Below, piece after piece: positions 33,356-41,994 of a DNA stretch of 64,000 nucleotides. The stretch is from Clostridiales bacterium (lineage in GTDB: Bacteria > Bacillota > Clostridia > Oscillospirales > CAG-272). Made by a program: the position numbers and the translations under genes. How positions within the stretch are numbered: the stretch's first letter is position 1; each line of letters starts with the position of its first letter. The notes beneath the pieces are model-generated. The model was not told the origin of the DNA. It saw only the letters and a program-made list of their open reading frames with translations, and ran no database searches. The DNA lies in NCBI GenBank assembly GCA_012800735.1, contig JAAZIU010000028.1:191245-255244 (forward strand), given 5' to 3'.

Positions 33356-34495
33356 TCAGAGGTTCCCGGCAAGGGCTCGTAGACCGTATTCAAGCGCCTC
33401 TCTTGCCGCGGCGCGGGTTTTGTGGTCATCGCTTTCAAGCTGCGGCAGCAGGGCGCGGAAGAAAGCGCCTCGTATCGTCTTGTCATCTCTGAGCGTATCG
33501 GCGTCGAAAAGCGGAGCGGTAAAGTCCTGCAGCTCAAAAGAAAAGAGAGGTCCGAAAGTTTCGGCAACCGCATTTTCGCCTATATTGCAGCCGGGGGCGG
33601 TGTCGCCGGTCAGAGTAAGCCGGAGCGCCGTCTTCTGCGGTTTTCTCACCGAAGCGGCAAGCGGGGAGATTTTTGCGAGGATATCGGTCATATCGGCAGC
33701 GCCGGTAACATCGGCGGTGAGATTCAGGAATACGTATTCGGAAAGAGGGATAAAGCTGTATGTAAGCGAAAGCTCCGAGTCTATCTTTTTCATCTCGAGC
33801 AAAAGGCCGCCTCTTTCGCCGCATTCGTCAAATCCGCGTCCGGCAAGCGCGCCGCTGTATGCGTAATATGTCGTCCCCGCCATCTGTATCTGCTCTGTGG
33901 GCGGCGGGGGATTATGTATATGCCCCAGCGCTATGTAGTCAAAACCGGTCTTTGCGATTTCGGCGGGGGTGATGTATGCGTTTTTGGTGAGCGGATCGTA
34001 TATGTCGGCATGAGCGCAGACGATGTTTATGATACTCGGATCCTTCGGAGTCTGAGCGGCGAAGGGAGAACGATGAAGATTTGACGAGGTGAAAGCGTAA
34101 CCGTAAACGGACAGCTTCTCGCCCTCAGACGACAGCATTGAAAATCTCGTAAGATTGTCCGAAGCAAAAATATGCGCGTTAGGCGGCAGCTTCGCCCGCT
34201 TCCAGAAGGAATTTTGCGAATATGGGTCGTGATTTCCCGGCGAAACGGCGAAAACCATGTCCTTGTGCGTCTCAAAAAGCGACATGACGGCTTCAAGCGT
34301 CGCGGGAGAGGCAAATTCCGAGTCGAACATATCTCCCGCGATAAGGAAAAGGTCGCAGCGCTCGGCGTAAGCTCTCTCGACGGCGCGCCGGAAGGTGTCA
34401 AAGACGCTTTGGCGCAGCAGCCGGGACTTCTCCGCAGACTGTCCGGAAAACGGCGAGTCGAGATGCAAATCGGCGCAGTGAAAAATTTTAGCCAT
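33356..34495 (-). CDS. SbcD/YhaO-like DNA repair metallophosphoesterase
   Basis: 379 residues. Calcineurin-type motifs in order: FHCADLHLDSPF, IAGDMFD, SPGNHDPY and ALGHIHNP. These bind two metal ions. The C-terminal part (about 240-379) is the capping region of the YhaO type. YhaO-like proteins are exonucleases that work with an SMC-like ATPase; here that partner is the gene at 29346-31586. The start codon has only a weak ribosome-binding site (CGGG). It follows the acetolactate synthase gene by 34 nt. Confidence 0.88.
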   Translation of the reverse strand: MAKIFHCADLHLDSPFSGQSAEKSRLLRQSVFDTFRRAVERAYAERCDLFLIAGDMFDSEFASPATLEAVMSLFETHKDMVFAVSPGNHDPYSQNSFWKRAKLPPNAHIFASDNLTRFSMLSSEGEKLSVYGYAFTSSNLHRSPFAAQTPKDPSIINIVCAHADIYDPLTKNAYITPAEIAKTGFDYIALGHIHNPPPPTEQIQMAGTTYYAYSGALAGRGFDECGERGGLLLEMKKIDSELSLTYSFIPLSEYVFLNLTADVTGAADMTDILAKISPLAASVRKPQKTALRLTLTGDTAPGCNIGENAVAETFGPLFSFELQDFTAPLFDADTLRDDKTIRGAFFRALLPQLESDDHKTRAAAREALEYGLRALAGNL

Positions 34496-34529
34496 ATCAA
34501 AACCCGATGTTGGTATATAAAAAACAGCG

Positions 34530-36200
34530 TTAATCTATGTCGAAGCGGACAAGCATATGACGGGGGAAAGAGAGGATATCCCGGATTTCGTCCGTAAGCG
34601 AGCTGCGATAAGATACGTCTATCGAGCGGGATTCTATGCCGTAGGCGCGGCCTATCCCGACAAAATCGGGGTTTTTAAGTTCCGATTCGAAGACATTTCC
34701 GCCGAAGCGGCTCTTCTGATATTCGCTTATCATACCCAGAGAGCGGTTGTCCATGATGAATATCTTTACCGGCATCGGCGCGTAGGCAAGTGTCGAAAGC
34801 TCCTGCGCCGTCATCTGAAAGCCGCCGTCGCCGCAGATAAGGACTATCTGCGCAGGATTGCCCGGCATATCCCGCTCGGAGAGGGCGATAGAAGCGCCGC
34901 AGGCGGCGGGCAGACCGAAGCCCATCGCTCCGAGTCCGCCGGAGGTGATAAATCCGCGTTCAAATATCGGCATCAGCCGCTGCGCCGCGGTCATCTGATG
35001 TGAGCCGACGTCGGCGATGTAAACGCAGTCGCGGCGCTCGCACCCGACAACGTCAAGAGCGCGGAGCACTTCGGCGCAGGAAAGGCGGCTTTCCGGCTCC
35101 TCCGCCGGCGCCTTTGCCCGCTGTTTTATCGCGCGGAGCTGTTCGTTCCAGCTTTCGCGGGCGGCGGGATCGTATTCGATTTCGCATTCGCAGAGCGATG
35201 CGAAAAACTCGCGCGCTTCGGAGACGACCGGCAGGTCGGCTTTTACGTTCTTTGAAATCTCGGCGTAGTCGATATCGCAGTGGATGATGAAGTGCGAGCG
35301 GGAAAAGCGGTCAAAATCAGCCACCGTTCTGTCGGAGAATCGGGTGCCGCAGGCGATGACTATGTCGCATTGATCCATCGCGGCATTTGCCGCCGGGGTG
35401 CCGAATCGGCCGGTCAGTCCCAGCATATTCACCTTGCGGTCAAGTATCAGCCCCATTCCCGGCAGCGTTACGGCGACCGGGATCGAATATTTCGCGGCAA
35501 AGCGGGAAAGTTCCGCCGAAGCCTCTCCCGAAACGACGCCGCCGCCGGCTAAAATAAGCGGACGGTAGGCGTGGGAAAGCTGCGCCATTATTTTCGGCAG
35601 CTGAACTGACAGCGGAATCCCGTTTTCCCTTATCCGCGGCAGGATATCGCCGTGGCGGCCGAGCGTCTCCCGCCTGTCGGTAATCTCGGCGGACAGAACG
35701 TCGCGGGAGATGTCGACCAGAACCGGCCCTTTTCGTCCGGTGGAAAGCACCCGCCACGCCTCTTCAAGGGTAGGCGCGAGCAGCTCTGGTTTTTTGACGA
35801 GATAGTTGTGTTTGGTGACGGGGATTGTCATCCCCATAATGTCGGCTTCCTGAAAGGCGTCGCGGCCGATTTCGGCGACACCGACCTGCCCCGTAATGAT
35901 AAGCATCGGCACCGAGTCGAGAGCCGCGTCGGCGATACCGGTCGCGAGGTTTATCGCTCCCGGACCCGAAGTGGCGATACAGACGCCGGGAAATCCGGTC
36001 GCGCGGGCGTAGCCGCAGGCGGCGAAAGCCGCTCCCTGCTCATGGCGGACGAGGATGTGCTTTAATTTCTCTTTCCCGCTCTCGTTGTTCTTCCGTATCG
36101 CTTCGTATAACTCAAGCAGCGGCGCGCCGGGGTAGCCGAAAACCGTCCGCACCCCCTGCCGCAGCAGGAAATCAACAATAAATTCGCTTCCGTTCGGCAT
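34530..36200 (-). CDS. ilvB: Acetolactate synthase, large (catalytic) subunit
   Basis: 556 residues, full length. ThDP-dependent enzyme: catalytic Glu in VRHEQGAAFAACGYARATG (near 50), FAD/central domain motifs (ILAGGGVVSGEAS), and the C-terminal ThDP motif GDGGFQMTAQEL with the MDN end. It condenses two pyruvates (or pyruvate and 2-ketobutyrate) to start branched-chain amino-acid synthesis. No small regulatory subunit gene (ilvN) lies nearby and no other ilv or leu gene is in the window. It may be unlinked from the rest of its pathway, or serve acetoin-type metabolism. It is 2 nt downstream of the xylulokinase gene. Confidence 0.93.
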   Translation of the reverse strand: MPNGSEFIVDFLLRQGVRTVFGYPGAPLLELYEAIRKNNESGKEKLKHILVRHEQGAAFAACGYARATGFPGVCIATSGPGAINLATGIADAALDSVPMLIITGQVGVAEIGRDAFQEADIMGMTIPVTKHNYLVKKPELLAPTLEEAWRVLSTGRKGPVLVDISRDVLSAEITDRRETLGRHGDILPRIRENGIPLSVQLPKIMAQLSHAYRPLILAGGGVVSGEASAELSRFAAKYSIPVAVTLPGMGLILDRKVNMLGLTGRFGTPAANAAMDQCDIVIACGTRFSDRTVADFDRFSRSHFIIHCDIDYAEISKNVKADLPVVSEAREFFASLCECEIEYDPAARESWNEQLRAIKQRAKAPAEEPESRLSCAEVLRALDVVGCERRDCVYIADVGSHQMTAAQRLMPIFERGFITSGGLGAMGFGLPAACGASIALSERDMPGNPAQIVLICGDGGFQMTAQELSTLAYAPMPVKIFIMDNRSLGMISEYQKSRFGGNVFESELKNPDFVGIGRAYGIESRSIDVSYRSSLTDEIRDILSFPRHMLVRFDID

Positions 36201-36202
36201 GA

Positions 36203-37741
36203 TTATTTGTCAAGCCCCGCGAGAGTTTTAAAATCAGCTTTCAATGAAAGGTAAATGTTCTTATAGAGGCCGAAATACCCTTTGTAAATGTCGTGAAGTT
36301 TCATATCCGGTTTGTTCGATATTGTTTTTATGACAACAGTCTCCGCCGCGCTTGCGACATCGGAGTAAAGTCCCGACGCGACTCCGGCGAGCAGGGCGAC
36401 GCCTAAAGCGCCGCTTTCGGACGAATTCGGCTTGAACATCGTCTTGCCGAAGGCGTCGGACATCATCTGCGTCCAGAGCTTTGAGTTCGCTCCGCCTCCC
36501 GCGAGGGAGATGTCGCTTACCGGAATCCCCATTTCTTCAATGACTTCGGCGCAGTCAAGCAGGGAATATACCACCCCTTCAAGTACCGCCCTCAGCATTT
36601 CCGGACGGCCGTGCAGCGCGGAAAGACCGAAGAACACCCCGCGGCAGTATGGGTCCGGATGCGGCGAGCGCTCGCCCATCAGATAAGGCAGGTATAAAAG
36701 CCCTCTCGCGCCGGCGGGAACCGTCGCGGCTATATCGTCGAGGTATTTGTTCAGCGGCGCGCCGAACATCGCGGCGGTTGCCGCCGCGTCTCCCATAAAG
36801 TTGTCGCGGAACCACTTGAAGCTGAGTCCCGCGCCCTGAGTTACGCCCATAACGTGCCAGGCGCCGGGAACGGCATGGCAGAAGGTGTGAACGCGGCCTT
36901 CTTTGTCGGTCTTGACGCTGTCGGAATGGACGAAAACGACGCCGGAGGTGCCCATTGTAATGCTTGCAACGCCGCTTTTGACGATGCCGTTTCCGACGGC
37001 GGACGCCGCCTGGTCTCCCGCTCCTCCCGCGACGACAACGCCGGGATTAAGCCCGCAGAGCGCGGCGGCGGAGGCGGTAAGGCGGCCGGTGGCTTCCTGC
37101 GACTCATACATTTTGCCGACCATCGACGGCTTTATCCCGAAATATGACAGCATGGTGTCCGACCAGCAGCGGTTGGGAACGTCGAGCAGCTGCATACCCG
37201 ATGCGTCGGAGACTTCCGTCGCAAACTCCCCGGTCAGCCGGTAGCGGATATAGTCTTTTGGCAGCATCAGCTTTGCGCAGCGCGCCCAGTTTTCCGGCTC
37301 GTTGTTCTGAACCCACTTGATTTTCGAGGCGGTAAATCCGGTAAGCGCCGGGCTGCAGGTTATCTTCATCAGGGTGTCAAGCCCCAAATCGGCGGTCATC
37401 TCTTCGCATTCCTTCGCCGTCCGCTGGTCGCACCAGATTATCGCGGGGCGGATGACTCTGTCGGATTCGTCGAGCATGACAAGCCCGTGCATCTGCCCCG
37501 AAAGCCCTATCCCGCGCACCGCGTCGGGCGAAGCGCCGGATTTTTCGACGGCTTCTTTTATCGCATTGCAGGCGCCCTGCCACCAGTCGAGCGGGTCCTG
37601 TTCAGCCCAGCCGTTCTGCGGCTGGCTCATTCCGTATTCGTATGTCGCCGACGAAACGGCGTTGCCGGAAGCGTCGAAGACGACCGCTTTCGTTCCGGAT
37701 GTGCCGATGTCGCAGCCTATCAGAAGTTCGTTTTTATTCAT
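36203..37741 (-). CDS. xylB: Xylulokinase (FGGY carbohydrate kinase)
   Basis: 512 residues. FGGY N-terminal phosphate-binding CDIGTSGTKAVVFDASG (D9 onward), substrate motifs GLSGQMHGLVMLD and PAIIWCDQRTA, and the C-terminal FGGY signature region GGGANSKLWTQMMSDAFG. Length and motifs fit xylulokinase, which makes D-xylulose-5-phosphate for the pentose phosphate pathway. It overlaps truB by 8 nt. No xylose isomerase or transporter gene lies close by, so its presence in an RNA-processing operon is unusual. A related FGGY kinase with another sugar cannot be excluded. Confidence 0.9.
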   Translation of the reverse strand: MNKNELLIGCDIGTSGTKAVVFDASGNAVSSATYEYGMSQPQNGWAEQDPLDWWQGACNAIKEAVEKSGASPDAVRGIGLSGQMHGLVMLDESDRVIRPAIIWCDQRTAKECEEMTADLGLDTLMKITCSPALTGFTASKIKWVQNNEPENWARCAKLMLPKDYIRYRLTGEFATEVSDASGMQLLDVPNRCWSDTMLSYFGIKPSMVGKMYESQEATGRLTASAAALCGLNPGVVVAGGAGDQAASAVGNGIVKSGVASITMGTSGVVFVHSDSVKTDKEGRVHTFCHAVPGAWHVMGVTQGAGLSFKWFRDNFMGDAAATAAMFGAPLNKYLDDIAATVPAGARGLLYLPYLMGERSPHPDPYCRGVFFGLSALHGRPEMLRAVLEGVVYSLLDCAEVIEEMGIPVSDISLAGGGANSKLWTQMMSDAFGKTMFKPNSSESGALGVALLAGVASGLYSDVASAAETVVIKTISNKPDMKLHDIYKGYFGLYKNIYLSLKADFKTLAGLDK

Positions 37742-38777
37742 TTTGACCGTCTCCTTTATCGTTTGCGGGTTTGGTTTCGATACCGTCCTGAGTTTCGCTC
37801 GTCCAGAACGCCTTTATCGGCTTTATTACAAGCTCGTTTTCGCGCATCCGCAGCTCTCCCAATGCGAAAAAGCCGTTTTTGTCGCTCATTTTCACCCTGT
37901 CGCCGACGGCGAATTTTCGGTTTTTATATTTAGAAAGTTTTTTTAAGTAAATTGAGTTGCCGTGCCGCGCCAGATTCCCGAAAAAGTCGGGCAGGATTAT
38001 ATCTTCAAGATCGTCAAATACCCGTTCTACCGGCTTGAGTTTTGCTTTAAGCTCATCGTCGGTCATGGTGACAAGCGCTTCGATTGTGTCGGCTTCGTCG
38101 ATGCCGAAGCTGCCGGCTCCCGTCCTGCGCAGCGCCGCCATTGTGCCGCCGCAGCCGAGAGCTTCGCCGATATCGCCGCAGAGGGTGCGTATGTAAGTCC
38201 CGCCCGAGCAGAGAATATCGATATCATAGTCGGACGGGCTGTCGGTCGGTTCCGCTTTGATTTTGTAAATCTCGACCCGCCGCGGCTTGCGTTTGATCTC
38301 AATGCCCTTTCGGGCAAGCTCGTAAAGCCTTTTTCCTTTGTGGCTGATGGCGGAATACATCGGCGGTATCTGGTCGTATTCTCCTAAAAATTTCTCTGCG
38401 GCGGTTCTGACATCGTCAACAGAGGGCAAGTCTCCGTCATGCCGCGAAATTATCTCGCCGGATATGTCGTCGCTGTCCGTCTTTATCCCGAGCCGCAGTC
38501 TGGCAAGGTAACGCTTGCGTTCCCCCGATGTGTATTCGCAGACCTTTACCGCCCGCCCGACAAGCATGACAAGCACGCCGGTGGCGAGAGGGTCGAGGGT
38601 TCCCGTGTGGCCTACCTGCTGGGTTCGGTAGAGGCGGCGGACGTAGTTGACGCAGTCCATCGAAGTAAGCCCTTCGGGCTTGTCAAGCACGACAATGCCG
38701 CCGCCGCTGCCCGCCGTAAGGTCGGGGCCGTTGCGGATGGATTTGAAGGGTATATCGAATTTAGAAATCATTATCAC
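37734..38777 (-). CDS. truB: tRNA pseudouridine(55) synthase
   Basis: 347 residues. The catalytic Asp is D62 in VGHTGTLDPLATGVLV; the KPxGxTS motif is DKPEGLTSMDCVNY near 32; the YRTQ and CSGGTYIRTLCGDIG motifs also match. The C-terminal extension (about 290-347), including a PUA-like segment, is present. It modifies U55 in the T-loop of tRNAs. The ATG at 38777 overlaps the nrnA stop (ATGA). The N-terminal 25 residues before VVLDKP are longer than in E. coli. Confidence 0.95.
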   Translation of the reverse strand: MIMISKFDIPFKSIRNGPDLTAGSGGGIVVLDKPEGLTSMDCVNYVRRLYRTQQVGHTGTLDPLATGVLVMLVGRAVKVCEYTSGERKRYLARLRLGIKTDSDDISGEIISRHDGDLPSVDDVRTAAEKFLGEYDQIPPMYSAISHKGKRLYELARKGIEIKRKPRRVEIYKIKAEPTDSPSDYDIDILCSGGTYIRTLCGDIGEALGCGGTMAALRRTGAGSFGIDEADTIEALVTMTDDELKAKLKPVERVFDDLEDIILPDFFGNLARHGNSIYLKKLSKYKNRKFAVGDRVKMSDKNGFFALGELRMRENELVIKPIKAFWTSETQDGIETKPANDKGDGQNE

Positions 38778-39844
38778 TCAATTATCGGCTCGCCGTATTT
38801 CTCTATCGCTTCCCGAATCAGGCGCTTCGCGTCTTCCGGGCTTTCCGCCTCGACCGCGCCGCCGGAAGCGCGGACATGCCCCCCGCCGCCGAGCTGCTCG
38901 CAGATAAGCGAGACATTGGTTTTTGATGAGCGGAAGGACAGCTTGAACTTCGTCGGCTCATCGGTTACCTGCTTTATCGTCACCCCGACATCGACTCCTT
39001 CAATGTCGCGGGCGAAGCTGTTAAGCCCGCCTAAATCGGCGTCGTCGAGGGAGTATTTTTCCTTGTCGGCGTTTGATATATAAATCGAAGCGCAGCCGAT
39101 CTCCTTTCCGTCGCGGCGGGGGCAGGAAAAGCGCTCAAGGGTGTCGAGCGCAATCCGCAGAGCGGCGAGATCCTTCTCCGTCCGCTTTCCGAACATCCGC
39201 TCGCTTATATCCGAATGGCTTATCCCCGTTTCGATAAGAGCCGCGGCGGCAAGATGGGTATCCGCCGTCACCGCCGGATATTTGAAGTTGCCCGAGTCGG
39301 CTATTATACCGGCGTAAAGCGCCGCCGCGATTTCTTTGTCAATTACTCCGAGCGGCTCCAGAATCCGGAATATTATCTCGCAGCAGGAGGAAACGGTATC
39401 GTCGACGCAGTTAAAAGCGCCGAAATTGTCGCGCGGCGGATGGTGGTCTATTTTAAGCCCGACACAGCCGGAAAAAACGGGAGCGTAATCGCCCAAAAGC
39501 GACAGTTCGGCAGTATCGGCGGCGATTATCAGGTCAGGGTTGAAGCAGCTCACCGCGTCGGCGATGCTTTCGGCGGGTTCTGCTGTGATGTAGACCGGCA
39601 GTCGCCCGTCTTTTTGCTCATCGTTTTCGCCTACAATTCCGGCGATGAATTTCAGTCTGTCGGGGATTTCGTCGGCGTTGAGAGCGAAGGCTTTTTTTCC
39701 GAGTTTCCGCGCCGCCAAAACAAGCGCAGCGCCGGCTCCGAGGCAGTCGGCGTCCGGTCGCTCATGTGTCAGAACGATTATCCTTTTCGCCGCTTCGAAT
39801 ATCCCGCGGGCTTCGTCGAGGGTTATATCGACCGGTTCATTCAT
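38774..39844 (-). CDS. nrnA: DHH/DHHA1 phosphoesterase, NrnA-like (nanoRNase / pAp phosphatase)
   Basis: 356 residues from the ATG at 39844, which lies inside the 3' end of rbfA (ATGAATGA overlap). The frame is open further back but only over rbfA. Metal motifs: HERPDADCLGAG, DTAEL, DHHPPRDNF, and the C-terminal DHHA1 motif GGGGHVRASG. NrnA removes 2-5 nt RNA oligomers and 3'-phosphoadenosine 5'-phosphate. The order rbfA-nrnA-truB is a classic Firmicutes block. Confidence 0.93.
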   Translation of the reverse strand: MNEPVDITLDEARGIFEAAKRIIVLTHERPDADCLGAGAALVLAARKLGKKAFALNADEIPDRLKFIAGIVGENDEQKDGRLPVYITAEPAESIADAVSCFNPDLIIAADTAELSLLGDYAPVFSGCVGLKIDHHPPRDNFGAFNCVDDTVSSCCEIIFRILEPLGVIDKEIAAALYAGIIADSGNFKYPAVTADTHLAAAALIETGISHSDISERMFGKRTEKDLAALRIALDTLERFSCPRRDGKEIGCASIYISNADKEKYSLDDADLGGLNSFARDIEGVDVGVTIKQVTDEPTKFKLSFRSSKTNVSLICEQLGGGGHVRASGGAVEAESPEDAKRLIREAIEKYGEPIIE

Positions 39845-40259
39845 CGGTCTCTTCCTCTTCCTCCTGTTCCGAACGGGCGGCAAGCCTCTCCTGCTCTTCC
39901 TGCTCAACCCGCTTCAGAACCGCTGTGATTTCGGCTCCGCGGGCGAGCGATGCGTCGCGAACAAAGGTCAGCTCCGGCGTAAGCCTCAGGTTGACAAGCC
40001 TTGCAATTTCCGAGCGGATATGGCCGGCAGAGGATTCCAGCGCTTCTTGCACCTGCTCGTCTTTTTCTGCGTCGGAGAGCGTTTTGTCGTAATTTATCAC
40101 CGAATAATAAATCTTTGCAAACCGCAGATCCGGCTTTGTGTCGACCGAAGTCACCGAAACGAGACAGGAGTCAAGCCGGGGGTCGCGTATATTGCGGAGA
40201 ATGACGGCAAGCTGCCGCGCCATCTCGTCGTTAATTCGTCCTATTCTGTATTTTGCCAT
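39837..40259 (-). CDS. rbfA: Ribosome-binding factor A
   Basis: 140 residues. KH-like fold: RIGRINDEMARQLAVILRN, TSVDTKPDLRFAKIYYSV, and LRLTPELTFVRDASLARG near residue 110. The acidic tail EEEEEETDE is long. It aids late 30S maturation by binding the 16S 5' helix 1 region. It is the first gene of the long operon. Upstream, infB/nusA, its usual partners, are missing; the promoter 40353-40381 belongs to this gene. A small hairpin (GCCC GAAAA GGGC) overlaps the ribosome-binding region. Confidence 0.94.
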   Translation of the reverse strand: MAKYRIGRINDEMARQLAVILRNIRDPRLDSCLVSVTSVDTKPDLRFAKIYYSVINYDKTLSDAEKDEQVQEALESSAGHIRSEIARLVNLRLTPELTFVRDASLARGAEITAVLKRVEQEEQERLAARSEQEEEEETDE

Positions 40260-40352
40260 TTTATGTTAAAACGCCCTTTTCGGGCTCTCCTTTATTTATT
40301 GCCGGGAGGAAAACCGCCGCAGCCTACATATTAATTAATTAAGTTGTGATTA

Positions 40353-40381
40353 ATTATATCATATCCGGCTCTTTAATGCAA
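40353..40381 (-). promoter_or_regulatory. Sigma-A promoter of the rbfA-mnmM operon
   Basis: Minus strand TTGCAT (40381-40376), 17-nt spacer, TATAAT (40358-40353). No other promoter-like sequence of this quality was found before the next 13 genes. Confidence 0.7.
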
Positions 40382-40439
40382 CAGTCTTGGCGTGAATTTT
40401 AAGCCTCCGCCGCGCTTCGGAATTATTTTTTTGAAACTA

Positions 40440-40468
40440 TTGAAATCTAACGGGGTTTTTGGTATAAT
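40440..40468 (+). promoter_or_regulatory. Sigma-A promoter for the zinc-ribbon gene
   Basis: TTGAAA (40440-40445), 17-nt spacer, TATAAT (40463-40468). Confidence 0.7.
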
Positions 40469-40522
40469 TATAACAGAATATAATTAAACAAATAATCGAC
40501 TTTAAAACGGAGGTATATTTTT

Positions 40523-41179
40523 ATGAAATGCCCAAATTGCGGACATGATATGGCAGACGGCGCGGCTTTCTGCGTCGAATGCGGCAATAAACTGCCCAAA
40601 GACGAAAAGCCACAGCAGGCGCAACCTCAACAGCAGCCCCCGCCGCCGCAAGCAGCTGCTCCGCAGCAGACTCTCCCGCAGCAACCCCAACAGCCGCAAC
40701 CTTCTCCGCAGCAGCAACCTCAGCCTCCGCAGCAGCGCCAGCCTATGCAGCAGGGATATGTTCAGCAGGCCGCTCCCGGAGGTCAGTATCAGCAGGGAAG
40801 AGCTCAATACGGCAACCCCGGCGCTCCGTATCAGAATCCTAATCAGGGCGGTCAGTACGGCTATCCTCAGCCTCCGCAGCAGGCTACATACGCTTCGGGA
40901 GGCATGCCGGGCGGAATTCCGGGCGGCATGAACGAACTTAACGCCCCGCTGACGGTAGGACAATTCTTCCTCCACTTCCTTATCTGCTCAATCCCCTTGG
41001 TCGGATTCATTATGATGCTTGTCTGGGCGTTCTCGAGCGAAAGCAATATCAACCGCAAAAATCTCTCCCGCGCAATGCTTATCTGGACGCTTATCGCAGT
41101 TGTCCTGAGCATTATTTCGAGCGTTGTTTTCGCCGCCGCTTTTGCCGGAATCATAAACGAGCTCGGAGGCAGTTTTTAG
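40523..41179 (+). CDS. Zinc-ribbon membrane protein with a Gln/Pro-rich linker
   Basis: 218 residues. Residues 1-25 form a zinc-ribbon: two CxxC-type pairs (CPNC and CVEC). Residues 30-135 are almost only Gln, Pro, Gly, Ala and Tyr, with repeats of QPQQ and PPQQ. Two membrane helices follow near 150-175 and 185-213 (FLHFLICSIPLVGFIMMLVWAF and the next). This zinc-ribbon plus linker plus two-helix layout is common in Clostridia; function unknown, possibly a cytosolic sensor tethered to the membrane. GGAGG precedes the ATG. Confidence 0.78.
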   Translation: MKCPNCGHDMADGAAFCVECGNKLPKDEKPQQAQPQQQPPPPQAAAPQQTLPQQPQQPQPSPQQQPQPPQQRQPMQQGYVQQAAPGGQYQQGRAQYGNPGAPYQNPNQGGQYGYPQPPQQATYASGGMPGGIPGGMNELNAPLTVGQFFLHFLICSIPLVGFIMMLVWAFSSESNINRKNLSRAMLIWTLIAVVLSIISSVVFAAAFAGIINELGGSF

Positions 41180-41210
41180 TTCTGCGTTTTATTGATTCGG
41201 GAGGTTTAAA

Positions 41211-41837
41211 TTGTCTCAATATTTTGCATGGTTCGGTCTTTCCGGCTCCTTTGTGCTGACCTGTCTTATTTCGCTGCTGGCGCTTGTTCTGGCGCTCATC
41301 TTCCGGACATCCGACCGCTTTGTTGCGGCGGGAGCCATGTTCATCTGCTCTGTCGGCGATATCTTTATGATGGACTGGAACGGCGTAAACACAAAGGTGA
41401 CTGAATTTACCGGCTTCAGTTTTACCGGTCCCGTCCTTTTCATGATAGGACACCTTATGTATTTCTGGGCGTTTATGATACTCCTGTCCCGCTACGGCCG
41501 CCGATTTGTCGGCGACGGCACCTTCTACGGACTCGGGATATGCACCATGACGTTCATAATTATGACCGCTCTCTTTATCATGAGACCCGACCGCGACATA
41601 CCGACCTATGTGTTGGGCATGATCTATCTCATGGTGATCGGTCTTACAATGCTTGCCGTCTTTTCCTTTACCTTTGCCGAAGGGAAGTGGCGGCTGATCT
41701 CGGCTGTCGGGATTATGTCCTTCTTCCTTTCCGACTTCATCATAGGTCTCAACTGGCTCGGCGGCATCGACTATTTCGACAAATATATCTGGTGGTTCTA
41801 TCCGATAGGACAGATCCTGCTGCTGATAGGCGCCTGA
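41211..41837 (+). CDS. YhhN / lysoplasmalogenase-like membrane protein
   Basis: 208 residues with about seven or eight membrane helices. It starts at a TTG codon with GGGAGG 6 nt upstream. The helix pattern and residues such as CSVGDIFMMD, IGHLMYFWAF and FFLSDFIIGLN match the YhhN family, whose members TMEM86A/B cleave lysoplasmalogen to an aldehyde and glycerophosphoethanolamine. Anaerobic bacteria often make plasmalogens, so a role in turnover of those lipids would fit. It is 31 nt downstream of the zinc-ribbon gene. The bacterial function is not established. Confidence 0.8.
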   Translation: MSQYFAWFGLSGSFVLTCLISLLALVLALIFRTSDRFVAAGAMFICSVGDIFMMDWNGVNTKVTEFTGFSFTGPVLFMIGHLMYFWAFMILLSRYGRRFVGDGTFYGLGICTMTFIIMTALFIMRPDRDIPTYVLGMIYLMVIGLTMLAVFSFTFAEGKWRLISAVGIMSFFLSDFIIGLNWLGGIDYFDKYIWWFYPIGQILLLIGA

Positions 41838-41900
41838 TATACGGCGGCGATTACGGCAAAAACGCCCGTTTGGTTAAGAACATCGATTATTAAAAATTAA

Positions 41901-41952
41901 AAAAAGCCCCTGCGGCAGAACGGAATTGCATTTCCGTCCGCAGGGGCTTTTT
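41901..41952. terminator. Bidirectional terminator between the YhhN and corrinoid genes
   Basis: AAAAAGCCCCTGCGG (41901-41915) pairs with CCGCAGGGGCTTTTT (41938-41952), a 15-bp stem with an inner ACGGAA/TTTCCGT hairpin. Flanking A and T runs serve both strands. Confidence 0.9.
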
Positions 41953-41994
41953 CGTTTAAATAGACTTATTCAAACGCCGGAGATAATCGCGGTT

